64,000 nucleotides of DNA from Nocardioides marinus (GCF_013408145.1 NZ_JACBZI010000001.1:2866001-2930000), one strand, 5' to 3'; counted from the first letter of the stretch, positions 33,801 through 42,110 are shown. The notes: generated by a model from the letters alone, not told the origin. Program-made: numbers and translations.

Positions 33801-36074
33801 GCTGAGCGTCGAGGCCGTGTCGGTGACGGTCGCGCCGGAGGGGCCCGTGCCGGTGGCGGTCGCGGTGTTCTCGAGCTTGCCGGCGTCCACGTTCGTCTGG
33901 GTGAGCGTGTAGGTCCGGCTGGAGCAGGTCACCGACGCACCCGGCGCCAGGGCGCCGGCCGGGCAGGTGATGTTGGGGTTGGCCCCGCCGAAGAGCGGGT
34001 CGTGGACCTTGACCGGGTTCAGCGTGACGTTGCCGGTGTTGGTCACCTTGAACGAGTAGGTGATCGTGTCACCCGCGTCGGCGCCGTTGGAGTCCACGTC
34101 GTTGATCGCCGAGGCGGTCTTCACCAGGTCGATCGCCGCGGTGCGGGCGACAGGGGTGCTGGTCGAGTCGGCGCTGGTCACCTTCGCCCCCGACGGGGCG
34201 GTGCCGGTCGCGGTGGCGGTGTTGTCGCGCTTGCCCGCGTCCACGTCGGCCTGCGTCAGGGTGTGGGTCTTCCCCGAGCAGGTCACCGACGCACCCGGTG
34301 CCAGGGCACCGGTGGGGCAGGTGATGCTGGGGGCGGTCGACCCGAAGAGCGGGTCGTGCACCGTCACCGGGTTCAGCGTGACGTTGCCGGTGTTGGTCAC
34401 CTTGAAGGTGTAGCCGATGGTGTCACCCGCGTCCGGCCCGTTGCCGTCGACGTCGTTGATCGCGCCGGAGGTCTTCTTCAGCGAAATCGCCGGGAAGGCG
34501 GCCACCGGGGTGCTGGTCGAGGACGTGTCGGAGACCTTGACGCCGTTGGCCGCGGTGCCGGTCGTGGTCGCGGTGTTGTCGACCTTGCCGGCGTCGACGT
34601 CACCCTGGGTCAGGGTGTACGTCTTCGCGGTGCAGGTCACCGAGGCGCTGGGCGCCAGCGAGCCCGACGGGCAGGTGATGTTCGGGGTCGAGCCACCGAA
34701 GAGCGGGTCGTGGACCGTCACCGGGTTCAGCGCGACGTTCCCGGTGTTCTTGACCGTGAACGTGTAGGTGATCGTGTCACCGGCGTCGGGGCCGTTGCTG
34801 TCGGTGTCGGTGAGCGCTCCCGCGGTCTTGGTCAGCTTGATGGCCGGCCGCTGCGGGGTGTTGGTGAAGGTGCAGGTCACCTCGGAGCCGGAGGCCGACG
34901 GCATCGTGAAGGTGCCGCTGTTCCCGGTCCCGGAGGCCACGGTGGTGCCGGACGCGGTCTTGCAGGTCCACGTCGTGGCGTAGTTCGACAGCGAGGTGCT
35001 GCCGGCCGCGGTCTGGGTGATCGTGTAGGTCTGGCTGGGCAGGACGACCGCGGGGCCGGCCTTCTCCGCCGAGTCGGACTGGACACCGGAGTCGGTGCCC
35101 GTCGTCGTACCGGTGTTCGAGGTGCCGAGGCCGCTGCCGCTCAGCGTCACGGTGAACTGGTCACCGGCGGTGTGCCGGCCCTCGGGGAGGTCGACCTGCG
35201 CCTGGGCCGTCGAGGGCTGGGCGCAGGAGGCCAGGTCGGTGAAGGCGTACCCCATCGTCGAGGAGTCGACGATCGCGCCGGTCACCGGGTTGACCCGGAT
35301 GATCTTGGGCGAGCTCGTGCCGATGACCAGCAGGCCGCTGGAGTCGAAGGCCATCGAGTGGTACTGCCCGTTGCCGGCCGGGGTGGTCGCCAGCACAGTG
35401 ACACCCAGCGCGGTGCTACCGGCCGTGGTGGGGAGCGCACCGTTGACCCGCGCGAGGGTGCCCGCGGGGCCGGAACCGCTGCTGAAGGTGTCGTTGCTGA
35501 CGATGTAGAGGTTGCCGGAGGCGTCGAAGGCGAAGTCGCCGTTGCCACCGAGACCGGTGCCGCTGATCGTGGCGACCTGGCCGATGGCCGTCTTGGTCAC
35601 GGTGTTGAACGCGAAGACCGTCCAGGTCGAGCCGCCGGAGGCGTAGTAGTAGATCCCGTTGTCGGGGTTGATGGCACCCGCGACGACGCTGCCGGCCAGC
35701 GAGTTGGTGGGCACGGCGTAGGTGTTGTCGGAGTGGTCGTTGCGAGCGACCCGCACGCGGTTGTTGGTGCGGTCGAAGGCCCAGATGTCGCTGCCGGCGC
35801 CACCGAGCGCCAGCGCGTTCCAGTTCCCGGAGCCGAACTCCGCGCTGATGCTGGAGCTGGCGTTGGTCGAGTTGACCGCGTACACGTTGCCGGTGCTCTG
35901 CTGCATGGCGTAGACGGTGTTGGACGTGCAGACGAAGCTCGGGTAGACCGCATGAGCGGCGCCCGCCGGCAGCAGCGCCAGGCCGGTGCCGGCGAGCAGC
36001 ACGGCCAGTGAGCCGGCCACCCTCCTGCGTAGCGACTTCGAGGCGCGTTCGAGCGCGCGCTGGCATGACGACAT
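30867..36074 (-). CDS. Giant secreted repeat protein 2 (paralog, seven DUF7507-type repeats)
   Basis: 1735-aa paralog of the next gene with the same order: signal peptide (VLLAGTGLALLPAGAAHA), beta-propeller-like N-terminal domain, prealbumin-like segment, seven DUF7507-type repeats of about 118 residues, one DUF11 repeat (DLVVTKSVDKKKPYAGETVT), the conserved HDHQIDVQKAEVHMDLLPGQ domain, and a Lys-rich tail (KKALKKVKKARLTLGSTTKK). I chose ATG 36074, preceded by GGGGGGAAGGACG; an upstream in-frame extension to 36281 lacks a signal sequence. Tandem and same-strand with giant protein 1, separated by 386 bp with its own terminator, so a separate transcription unit. Confidence 0.87.
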   Translation of the reverse strand: MSSCQRALERASKSLRRRVAGSLAVLLAGTGLALLPAGAAHAVYPSFVCTSNTVYAMQQSTGNVYAVNSTNASSSISAEFGSGNWNALALGGAGSDIWAFDRTNNRVRVARNDHSDNTYAVPTNSLAGSVVAGAINPDNGIYYYASGGSTWTVFAFNTVTKTAIGQVATISGTGLGGNGDFAFDASGNLYIVSNDTFSSGSGPAGTLARVNGALPTTAGSTALGVTVLATTPAGNGQYHSMAFDSSGLLVIGTSSPKIIRVNPVTGAIVDSSTMGYAFTDLASCAQPSTAQAQVDLPEGRHTAGDQFTVTLSGSGLGTSNTGTTTGTDSGVQSDSAEKAGPAVVLPSQTYTITQTAAGSTSLSNYATTWTCKTASGTTVASGTGNSGTFTMPSASGSEVTCTFTNTPQRPAIKLTKTAGALTDTDSNGPDAGDTITYTFTVKNTGNVALNPVTVHDPLFGGSTPNITCPSGSLAPSASVTCTAKTYTLTQGDVDAGKVDNTATTTGTAANGVKVSDTSSTSTPVAAFPAISLKKTSGAINDVDGNGPDAGDTIGYTFKVTNTGNVTLNPVTVHDPLFGSTAPSITCPTGALAPGASVTCSGKTHTLTQADVDAGKRDNTATATGTAPSGAKVTSADSTSTPVARTAAIDLVKTASAINDVDSNGADAGDTITYSFKVTNTGNVTLNPVKVHDPLFGGANPNITCPAGALAPGASVTCSSRTYTLTQTNVDAGKLENTATATGTGPSGATVTDTASTLSPIPAGPGLELDKSASTISDLDGNGADAGDTITYSFKVTNTGTVTLNPVTVHDPLFGGANPSITCPTGPLAPGASVTCTSKTYTLTQSDVDAGKVDNTATATGTKPGGGTVSDTDSTSTTIVAGPAILLDKTASAIDDVDGNGADAGDKVTYSFKVTNTGTVTLNPVAVHDPLLGATSPSVTCPVGALAPGTSVTCTSATYTLTQADVDAGKRDNTATATGTAPGGAKVTSSDSTTTTITAVPAIELTKTASAIDDNDGNGPDVGDTITYAFKVKNTGTVALDPVTVHDPLFGGASPNVVCPAGALAPGASVTCTSKTYTLTQSDVDAGKVDNTATATGTAPDGSKVTDPDSTSTPVVAAPAIKLTKTASAIDDNDGNGHDAGDTITYTFKVKNTGTVVLDPVTVNDPLFANPTVTCPAGPLAPGATVTCATKTYTLTVSDVDNGTVDNTATATGTAPSGATVSDAASTSTPVVPVKADLVVTKSVDKKKPYAGETVTYAVTVANEGGQTAENVKLVDTLPDGVTFVSAAPGACSESGGTVTCEWPTLLGGESKTVTITATVDPVVTGGPDHDHQIDVQKAEVHMDLLPGQERALSVTCPTGYVVTDGSGRIDHVDQGTGTLASVGHVESRATNDTTWQATLRNDATGRAQAKVFTVCVKEVSEVNQAHAHDLQLGDVVTQSVDLSSGAATATLECAPGTVPIRPGYALNGTAEVVTSYPAGDNDWTFALAVGGGDATSGVVSIQCMLDELAEANGHGHDLNLREVTQNVTVPAGEVLEVTLTCPVGYKGIVAGWRLDEGLVNLGNDPRPIIRVFKLFNPTSGPLTADLWLGCLATRTLSGVGNPTVVNTASATTTSTESSSSNNSGSATLTVQSGSAPAAPAAPRVAVSGSKVTAPVTCLVEVDCGGSATLVALKTQKVAGKTLKKGTVLAKGSYTVDAGARGKVVLKATKQGKKALKKVKKARLTLGSTTKKVTLR
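32378..34848 (-). repeat. Seven DUF7507-type repeat units of about 353 bp
   Basis: DNA-level tandem array inside giant protein 2, same unit length and phrases as the array at 25705-29233 but three units fewer. Units of the two genes appear homogenised: unit 5 in both genes carries DKTxSAIDDVDGNGADAGD. Confidence 0.9.
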
Positions 36075-36306
36075 GGTCGTCCTTCCCCCCTGTGATGCGT
36101 CCCCCCGGACGCGATGTCTCCCGGATCCGCGTCCTGAGAACAGGCGCGTGATCCCCTCCACCGTCATGGATATCTGCGGGTCTCCTCGAGGGGAAGCGCC
36201 TCGCCGGCCTTGTGGTGGTGGTGTGGGCGAACTGATTCCCGCTGTGGATGTCCTGTTGCCCGAGAGACGTCTCAGTAACAACCGGGGGGTGGGATCTCCG
36301 GTGGGG
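36075..36306 (-). promoter_or_regulatory. Intergenic leader upstream of giant protein 2
   Basis: 232 bp between the VWA gene stop and giant protein 2. It contains a small hairpin GCGTCC-gggg-GGACGC about 20 bases before the ATG (minus strand) and the CAGTTCGCCCACACC block shared with the paralog's leader. No gene seen. Confidence 0.4.
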
Positions 36307-38391
36307 TCAGCCGCCGACCCAGAAGCCGCGTCCGCCGAACCAGTCGGAGTAGCCGCCGGGTCGGCTGAAGCCGGACCGGTCGCCCAGGTAGGAGCCGACC
36401 ACGGCGGCCCCGAGGTCGTCGAGCTCGGGCGCCACGACCCGTCCCTCCGCCCGGGAGGCCATCGAGTCGATGAAGCGCGCCAGCCCGGGGTCCTCCCCGA
36501 GCCGGAAGAAGGTCGTCTGGGCGCCGAGCCGTCGCGCGTTGTCGAGCTCGCGGACGGCGTAGGCGATGGTCAGCGGGTGCGGCGGGTAGGAGAAGAAGAC
36601 CTCGCCGTCGGGCTCGAGGTGGCTGGTCGGTTCACCGTCGGTGACCACCAGCAGCACCGGCTGCGCGTTGGGGTGCTTGCGGAAGTGCCGGTTGGCCAGG
36701 AGCAGGCCGTGGTGGAGGTTCGTGCCCTTGTCGTACATCGCGTCGAGGGCCGTGAGCTCCTCGATCTCCATCCGCTGGGCGTGCCGCCCGAAGGCGATCA
36801 GCTGCAGGTGGTCACCGCGGAACCGGGAGCGGATGAGGGTGTGCAGGGCCAGCGCGGTGCGCTTCATCGGAACCCAGCGGCCGTCCATCGCCATCGAGAA
36901 CGACGTGTCGACCAGCAGGGCGACCGCCGCCTGGGTGCGCTCCTCGGTCTCCTGGACCTCGACGTCGTCGATGGTGAGACGCACGCCGGGTCTCGACGCC
37001 CGCTCGTCCGAGCCGACGCTCGCTGCTCGACCACCGGGGAGACGCCCCTCGCCGGCCTCGCGGACGATGGCGTTGGTCAGCGTGCGGGTGACGTCCCAGG
37101 GCTCGGTGTCGCCGAACGCCCAGGCTCGGGTGGCGCCGGAGCGCTCCCCCGCGGCCCCGGCACGTCGGGACTCCCGCTGGCCCTGGCGGCCCGAGAGCCG
37201 CTCCGCGGCGTCGCGGAGGAGGGACTTGCCGAGCTGGCGCATGGCCTGCGGTGTCAGCCGCAGCTGGCCGTCAGAGCCGCGCTGCAGGGTGCCGTGCTCC
37301 CGCAGCGCCTGCTCGAGGCGCTGGAGGGTGCGGGCGTCCACCGCCGCCTGCTCCCCCAGCTGCCGGGAGAGGGCGTCGAGGTCGAGGTCGTCCATCCGGG
37401 CTCCGCCGTAGGACTGGGAGAGCTGCTCGGAGAGCGCGTCGAGCTCGGCGAGGTCCTGGAAGACGCCCGTGCCGTCGCCGAGGCCGAGACCCTCCTGGCC
37501 ACCCATCTGCTCCGAGCCGAACCAGTCCTCGCCCGGGCGCAGCGCCTGGAGGTTGCCGTCCAGCCGCGCGAGGGACTCCATCAGCGCCGGTGACCCGAAG
37601 GCCTGCGCCGAGAGCTCCATCAGCTGCTGGCGCTGCTCGGGGCTCATCGAGTTGAGCATCCGCTGGGCCGCGGCGGCCCGGGCTGCCATGGCGTCCAGCA
37701 GCTCGTCGAGGTCCTGGGGGTCCTCGGGGAACTGGTCCCCGTGCTTGCGCATGAACTCCTCGAAGTCCTCCTGCGTGTCCTCGCCGCGCTGCCGCTTCTC
37801 CAGCAGCTCGTTGAGGTCGCCGAGCATCTCGTCGATCGCCGCGCGGTCCTCGTCGGTGGCGTTCTCCAGGGCCTGCTTCATGCCCTGGAAGCGCTGGTCC
37901 AGCAGCTCGCGACCGAGGAGGTCCTTGATCTGCTCGAAGGCCTCGCGGGCCTCGCTGCTCTGCCAGTCGTACGAGGCCAGCTCGCTCACCGCGGCGGCGG
38001 GGTTGGGCGACAGGCTGTCAAGCGTCATCTCCCGCAGCGCCCGGTCGCCGTCGTCCATCATCGCGTCGCGGGCCAGCTGCTTGCGCTCCTCGAGGACGGC
38101 GGTGTCCAGGAGCTCGCGGATCTCCTGCAGCGTGCCGTCGAGGTTGTGCTTCGAGGCCAGCTCGCGGCGGCGCTCGGCGATCCGGCGTGCCAGGTCGTCG
38201 AGGCCCTGCTGGTCGCGCCCGCCGCGCCGCAGGAACTCCCGCAGCGCCCGCTCGGGGCTGTACCCGGCCATGACGTCCTCACCGATGGCGTCGAGGGCCT
38301 CGGAGAGGTCGACCGGCGGGGCGAGCGGGTCCGGCCCGCCGTCGTACCGGCCGTAGCGGGAGGCGCGGCGCTGGGACCAGACGTCAGCCAC
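36307..38391 (-). CDS. VWA-domain protein partnered with a MoxR/chelatase-type AAA ATPase
   Basis: 694-aa cytoplasmic protein. A long N-terminal helical, Glu/Arg/Leu-rich region (about residues 25-400, coiled-coil-like) precedes a C-terminal von Willebrand factor A domain of about 200 residues with the MIDAS motif DTSFSM and VVTDGEPTSHL. It starts (GTG) 3 bases after the AAA ATPase stop. The arrangement resembles the Mg-chelatase I/D and MoxR-VWA pairs, which remodel or insert metal cofactors in protein complexes; the client is unknown. Residues about 453-468 are encoded by a dispersed palindromic element (36988-37035). Confidence 0.86.
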   Translation of the reverse strand: MADVWSQRRASRYGRYDGGPDPLAPPVDLSEALDAIGEDVMAGYSPERALREFLRRGGRDQQGLDDLARRIAERRRELASKHNLDGTLQEIRELLDTAVLEERKQLARDAMMDDGDRALREMTLDSLSPNPAAAVSELASYDWQSSEAREAFEQIKDLLGRELLDQRFQGMKQALENATDEDRAAIDEMLGDLNELLEKRQRGEDTQEDFEEFMRKHGDQFPEDPQDLDELLDAMAARAAAAQRMLNSMSPEQRQQLMELSAQAFGSPALMESLARLDGNLQALRPGEDWFGSEQMGGQEGLGLGDGTGVFQDLAELDALSEQLSQSYGGARMDDLDLDALSRQLGEQAAVDARTLQRLEQALREHGTLQRGSDGQLRLTPQAMRQLGKSLLRDAAERLSGRQGQRESRRAGAAGERSGATRAWAFGDTEPWDVTRTLTNAIVREAGEGRLPGGRAASVGSDERASRPGVRLTIDDVEVQETEERTQAAVALLVDTSFSMAMDGRWVPMKRTALALHTLIRSRFRGDHLQLIAFGRHAQRMEIEELTALDAMYDKGTNLHHGLLLANRHFRKHPNAQPVLLVVTDGEPTSHLEPDGEVFFSYPPHPLTIAYAVRELDNARRLGAQTTFFRLGEDPGLARFIDSMASRAEGRVVAPELDDLGAAVVGSYLGDRSGFSRPGGYSDWFGGRGFWVGG
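36988..37035. repeat. 47-bp dispersed element, family 4, in frame within the VWA gene
   Basis: Begins GGTCTCGACGCCCGCTCGTC and ends CTCGCTGCTCGACCACC. Outside a 10-bp centre it is identical to the element at 47223-47272 in cydDC. Read in the VWA frame it encodes a Gly/Ala/Ser/Arg-rich insert (GRAASVGSDERASRP). Confidence 0.88.
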
Positions 38392-38394
38392 GGC

Positions 38395-39810
38395 TCATCC
38401 GTAGACCGTCTCGCCGCGACCGGACTCCTTGCTGACCCGGCGCGCGAGGTAGAGGCCCTCGAGCGCGAGCTCGATCGCCCCGGCCCGCTGACCGTCGTCG
38501 GTCGCTCCGACGCGCTCGCAGATGTCGTCGTAGAGCTCGGACTCCCCGAGGCGGGGCAGACCCGCGAGGAAGTCCAGCGCGGTCACCTGCTCGCCGGTGG
38601 TGACCATCTGTCCGGCCTCGAGGGCGTCCACCAGGAGACTGAAGTCCAGGCCACGGAAACGCTCACGGACGGTCTCGGCGACCGCGGTGCGCAGCAGGTG
38701 GGTGAGGACCTCGGCCTCGCGTCCCTCCTCGCCGGACTCGAACTCGATCTTGCCGCCGAGCACGTCGACCGCGGTCTCGAGGTCGACGACCCGGGCCACG
38801 GCCTGCGGCTCGCCCTGGACGGTCGCGCGGTGCAGCGCTGCGGCCGCGATCGTCTCGGCGCCGGCGATCGCGAAGCGCGCGGAGACACCGGAACGCTGGT
38901 CGACGGCGCTGGAGCCGCGCAGGTGCCGGGTGAATCGGGCGAGGATCTCCAGCAGGTGCGGCGGCACGTCGGCGACGAGGTCGGCCTCCTGACGGATCAC
39001 CGCCACCTCGTCCTCGAGCTCGGTCGGGTAGTGGGTGCGGATCTCGACGCCGAAGCGGTCCTTGAGCGGGGTGATGATGCGCCCGCGGTTGGTGTAGTCC
39101 TCCGGGTTGGCGCTGGCCACGACGAGCACGTCCAGCGGCAGCCGCAGCACGTAGCCGCGGATCTGGATGTCGCGCTCCTCCATCACGTTGAGCATGGCGA
39201 CCTGGATGCGCTCGGCGAGGTCGGGCAGCTCGTTGATGGCCACGATGCCGCGGTGGCTGCGCGGGATCAGCCCGAAGTGGATGGTCTCCAGGTCACCCAG
39301 CGAGCGGCCCTCCGCGACCTTCATCGGGTCGACGTCACCGATCAGGTCGGCGACCGAGGTGTCAGGGGTGGCCAGCTTCTCGGCGTACCGCTCGTCGCGG
39401 TGGCGCCAGGAGATCCGCAGGTCGTCGCCGTAGGTCGCCAGCGCCTGCTGGGACTGCACCGTGATCGGCTCGTAGGGGTGCTCGCCGATCTCGGAGCCGG
39501 AGATGACCGGGCTCCACTCGTCGAGGAGGCCGACCATGGTGCGCAGCAGCCGGGTCTTGCCCTGGCCACGCTCGCCCAGCAGCACGATGTCGTGGCCGGC
39601 GATGAGGGCCCGCTCGAGCTGCGGGATCACGGTGTCCTCGAAGCCGTGCAGCCCCGGCCACGGGTCCCGCCCCTCGCGCAGCGCCGCGAGGAGGTTGTCG
39701 CGCATCTCGACGCGCAGGGTCTTGAGCTGGTGCCCCGAGGCCCTCAGCTCACCGAGGGTGGCCGGAACGGGAGGGTGGGTGCGCGGGGAGTCCGCGGAGG
39801 AGACCGTCAC
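38395..39810 (-). CDS. MoxR/Mg-chelatase-like AAA+ ATPase
   Basis: 471-aa AAA+ ATPase. Walker A is GERGQGKT (about residue 78); sensor-1 region LVVASANPEDYTNRG; the chelatase-like VAINELPDLAERIQVAMLNVMEE segment corresponds to the Walker B/PS-I insert region. It probably energises the VWA protein encoded 3 bases downstream. GTG start. No chlorophyll or cobalt-chelatase genes are near, so a metal-chelatase role proper is unlikely. Confidence 0.88.
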   Translation of the reverse strand: MTVSSADSPRTHPPVPATLGELRASGHQLKTLRVEMRDNLLAALREGRDPWPGLHGFEDTVIPQLERALIAGHDIVLLGERGQGKTRLLRTMVGLLDEWSPVISGSEIGEHPYEPITVQSQQALATYGDDLRISWRHRDERYAEKLATPDTSVADLIGDVDPMKVAEGRSLGDLETIHFGLIPRSHRGIVAINELPDLAERIQVAMLNVMEERDIQIRGYVLRLPLDVLVVASANPEDYTNRGRIITPLKDRFGVEIRTHYPTELEDEVAVIRQEADLVADVPPHLLEILARFTRHLRGSSAVDQRSGVSARFAIAGAETIAAAALHRATVQGEPQAVARVVDLETAVDVLGGKIEFESGEEGREAEVLTHLLRTAVAETVRERFRGLDFSLLVDALEAGQMVTTGEQVTALDFLAGLPRLGESELYDDICERVGATDDGQRAGAIELALEGLYLARRVSKESGRGETVYG

Positions 39811-39848
39811 GTCCCCACGCTAGCCCCGGACACCCAACCCGGGCAGGC

Positions 39849-40748
39849 TCAGTCGCCCTCCGGGACGACCATGACCGCGCCGTGCGCGTGCTCGAGGAAG
39901 GTGCGGCTCACCGAGCCCAGCAGCGCCGCCGCCACGGGGTTGCGGCGGTGGTTGCCCACCACCACCAGGTCGGCGTCGTGCGCGACCCTCAGCAGCTCGG
40001 ACTCCACGTGGCCGAAGATCGTGCGGACGTGGACGTCCACGTCCGGGTACTTCTCCGCGAGCCCGGACACGGCCTCCGCGACCACGAGCCGGGCCTCCTC
40101 CTCCGCCTGCTGCCGCAGCTCCGCCGTCACCGCACCCCCGGCAGCGATGCGGGCGTCGAAGGTGCAGTGCAGGACGGTCAGGGGCAGCCCGCGGACCGCG
40201 GCAGCGTCGTAGGCCGCCTCCAGCGGCGGCCGGCAGCCCTCCTCGCCGTCCACGGCGACCAGCACCCCTTGCCCCTCACCGGGAGCCGGACCGCCGGGGC
40301 GGACCACGACGACCGGTCCGGTGGCGTGGCCGGCGACCGCGCTGCTCACCGAGCCCAGCAGCAGCGAGCTGATCGGACCCCGTCCGCGCGAGCCCACGAC
40401 CGTGACCTCGGCGTGGGCCGCCAGACCGGCCAGCAGGGCCCGGGCGTCCGCGTGCCGGACGACCGGCAGCACCTCGACCTCGGGCGCGCGCTCGGAGACC
40501 CGCTGCGCCGCGGTCGCGACGACCTCGGCGGCCGCCGCCCTGATCTCCGCCTGCAGGGTCACCGGGTCGGCGCCGACCTGGTCGAGCCAGACCGACGGCA
40601 CGCTGTCCCACCCGTGCACCAGCGCCAGGGTGCGGTGGGTGAGACGTGCGTGCTCGCTCGCCCAGTCGAGGGCGGCGTCCGCTCCCTCGGAGCCGTCCAC
40701 CCCGACGACGACGCAACCGGCAGGGACAGGGGTCATGGTCTCGGTCAT
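39849..40748 (-). CDS. Tandem universal stress protein
   Basis: 299-aa protein of two USP domains. Domain 1 (about residues 10-145) keeps the ATP-binding G-x2-G-x9-G(S) pattern as VVGSRGRGPISSLLLGSVSSAV; domain 2 (about 155-297) has the altered VVGNHRRNPVAAALLGSVSR, so its nucleotide binding is doubtful. Mycobacterial relatives such as Rv3134c and Rv2623 belong to the DosR regulon. A DosR-type box is centred about 42 bp upstream of the chosen ATG (40748; a second ATG is at 40736). Confidence 0.9.
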   Translation of the reverse strand: MTETMTPVPAGCVVVGVDGSEGADAALDWASEHARLTHRTLALVHGWDSVPSVWLDQVGADPVTLQAEIRAAAAEVVATAAQRVSERAPEVEVLPVVRHADARALLAGLAAHAEVTVVGSRGRGPISSLLLGSVSSAVAGHATGPVVVVRPGGPAPGEGQGVLVAVDGEEGCRPPLEAAYDAAAVRGLPLTVLHCTFDARIAAGGAVTAELRQQAEEEARLVVAEAVSGLAEKYPDVDVHVRTIFGHVESELLRVAHDADLVVVGNHRRNPVAAALLGSVSRTFLEHAHGAVMVVPEGD

Positions 40749-40783
40749 GGCACCAGTCTTTACCTCTCGCCCGCAGAAGCCCA

Positions 40784-40797
40784 CGGACCTTGGTCCC
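40784..40797. promoter_or_regulatory. DosR-type box 1 (USP/cyclase divergent region)
   Basis: CGGAC-CTTG-GTCCC, one base off the GGGAC-N4-GTCCC core of DosR/DevR sites, with an inner GGACC-tt-GGTCC palindrome. It lies between the divergent USP and cyclase genes and could serve either. Confidence 0.65.
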
Positions 40798-40864
40798 CGG
40801 TCGACGGGCCGGAGGGACCGACGAGCCCCGGGTGGGCGGCCCCGCCCCCACTAGGCTGCGCACC

Positions 40865-41695
40865 GTGACCTCGACGCTGGGAGTGCTGTGCGCGCTCCTG
40901 GTCGTGGCCCTGGTCGTGGCCGTCACCACGGTGGCGCGGCTCCGCCGCCACCTGGCGCTCTCCGAGGCGATGGTGCGCCAGCTCGAGGAGGACCTCGACG
41001 CCGCCCTGCGACCGCGTCCCCCGGTCTCCTCGGCCGAGCGGGCCATGCGCGCCCTGGTCGGCACGGCCGCGCGGGTCCGCGAGCGAGGTGTCGCCGGGAT
41101 GCTCAGCGCCTCGCTGGACGACCTTGCGACCTGGGCGTCGGACGAGCAGTCCGACATCCTCCAGGTCGCCGCTCCCGACGGCACCGTCACGCTGCTGTTC
41201 TCCGACATCGAGGACTCTACCGCCCTCAACGACCGCCTCGGCGACAAGGCGTGGGTGCGCGTGCTGGCCTCCCACGACGCGCTCGTGCGCGCGATGGTCG
41301 ACAAGCGCCGCGGCCGGGTCGTGAAGACCGCCGGCGACAGCTTCATGGTCGCCTTCCGCGAGCCCGTGGCCGCGGTGCTCGCCGCCCGCGGGATCCAGCG
41401 GGCCCTCGCCCGCACGCTCGACCCGCGCCTGCGGCTGACGCCCGTCCGGGTGCGCATCGGGATCCACACCGGGACCGTCATCAGCCGCGACGGCGACTAC
41501 TTCGGTCGCAACGTCGCGATGGCCGCCCGGGTGGCGGCCCTGGCCGACGGCGGCGAGGTGCTGGTCACGCAGGCGGTCCGCGACGAGGCCGCTGACTCCG
41601 AGGACCGGCGGATGCGCTTCGAGGAGGCCGGCACGGTCGAGCTGAAGGGGCTTCCGGGCGAGCACGACCTGTGGCGGCTGGTGGTGGAGACGTGA
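40865..41695 (+). CDS. Class III adenylate/guanylate cyclase, membrane-anchored
   Basis: 276-aa protein with an N-terminal transmembrane helix (LGVLCALLVVALVVAVTTVA, residues 4-24), a short coiled linker and a class III nucleotide cyclase domain (about residues 95-270). Metal-binding aspartates are in LLFSDIEDST and KTAGDSFMVAF; the conserved VRIGIHTGTV follows. Whether cAMP or cGMP is made cannot be stated. GTG start. Its stop overlaps the next GTG by 4 bases. Confidence 0.88.
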   Translation: MTSTLGVLCALLVVALVVAVTTVARLRRHLALSEAMVRQLEEDLDAALRPRPPVSSAERAMRALVGTAARVRERGVAGMLSASLDDLATWASDEQSDILQVAAPDGTVTLLFSDIEDSTALNDRLGDKAWVRVLASHDALVRAMVDKRRGRVVKTAGDSFMVAFREPVAAVLAARGIQRALARTLDPRLRLTPVRVRIGIHTGTVISRDGDYFGRNVAMAARVAALADGGEVLVTQAVRDEAADSEDRRMRFEEAGTVELKGLPGEHDLWRLVVET

Positions 41696-42075
41696 CCGGC
41701 CCCCTGGGACGACCGACCACGTGCCCGTGCGGGTCCGCGGCGTCGTACGACTCCTGCTGCGGGCCGCTGCACCGCGGCGCCCGGCAGGCGGGGACGGCGG
41801 TGGAGCTGATGCGAAGCCGCTACTCCGCGTTCGTGCTCGGCGAGGTCGACCACCTCTTCCGCACCTGGCACCCCCGCACCCGTCCCGCCGGGCTCGTCGA
41901 GGACGGCCTCGACACCAGCCGCACCTGGACCGGCCTGGAGGTGCTGGGCCACGGCGAGGACTGGGTGGACTTCGACGCGCACTACACCGTCGACGGGGTC
42001 GCGGGGGTCCAGCACGAGCGCAGCCGCTTCGAGCAGCGCGCGGGCCGCTGGGTCTACGTCGACGCGCTGGACTGA
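41692..42075 (+). CDS. YchJ-like SEC-C motif protein
   Basis: 127-aa protein of the YchJ/UPF0225 family. A zinc-binding SEC-C-type motif sits at the N-terminus (TTCPCGSAASYDSCCGPLH), followed by an NTF2-like domain (ELMRSRYSAFVLGEVDHLF). GTGA overlap with the cyclase stop shows translational coupling. Function unknown. Confidence 0.87.
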   Translation: MTGPLGRPTTCPCGSAASYDSCCGPLHRGARQAGTAVELMRSRYSAFVLGEVDHLFRTWHPRTRPAGLVEDGLDTSRTWTGLEVLGHGEDWVDFDAHYTVDGVAGVQHERSRFEQRAGRWVYVDALD

Positions 42076-42081
42076 CGTCCG

Positions 42082-42103
42082 AGGTCCCCCCGGGCGGGGA
42101 CCT
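42082..42103. terminator. AGGTCCCC/GGGGACCT hairpin
   Basis: 8-bp perfect arms (42082-42089 and 42096-42103) 7 bases after the YchJ-like stop. Probable terminator of the cyclase operon; its right arm overlaps DosR-type box 2. Confidence 0.55.
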
Positions 42104-42110
42104 TCGTCCC
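42097..42110. promoter_or_regulatory. DosR-type box 2 (upstream of PPOX-devS)
   Basis: GGGAC-CTTC-GTCCC, exact match to the GGGAC-N4-GTCCC core, centred about 34 bp upstream of the ATG at 42138. Confidence 0.7.

Noticed and set aside
36075..36281. Upstream extension of giant protein 2 to 36281
   Set aside because: The extra 69 residues precede the signal peptide, look non-coding (Arg/Gly/Ser/Thr-rich), and a good ribosome site sits at the internal ATG 36074.
42082..42110. Box 2 as only a terminator artefact
   Set aside because: The AGGTCCCC/GGGGACCT terminator hairpin does overlap the box, but GGGAC-N4-GTCCC is an independent exact palindrome, so both are kept with lowered confidence.
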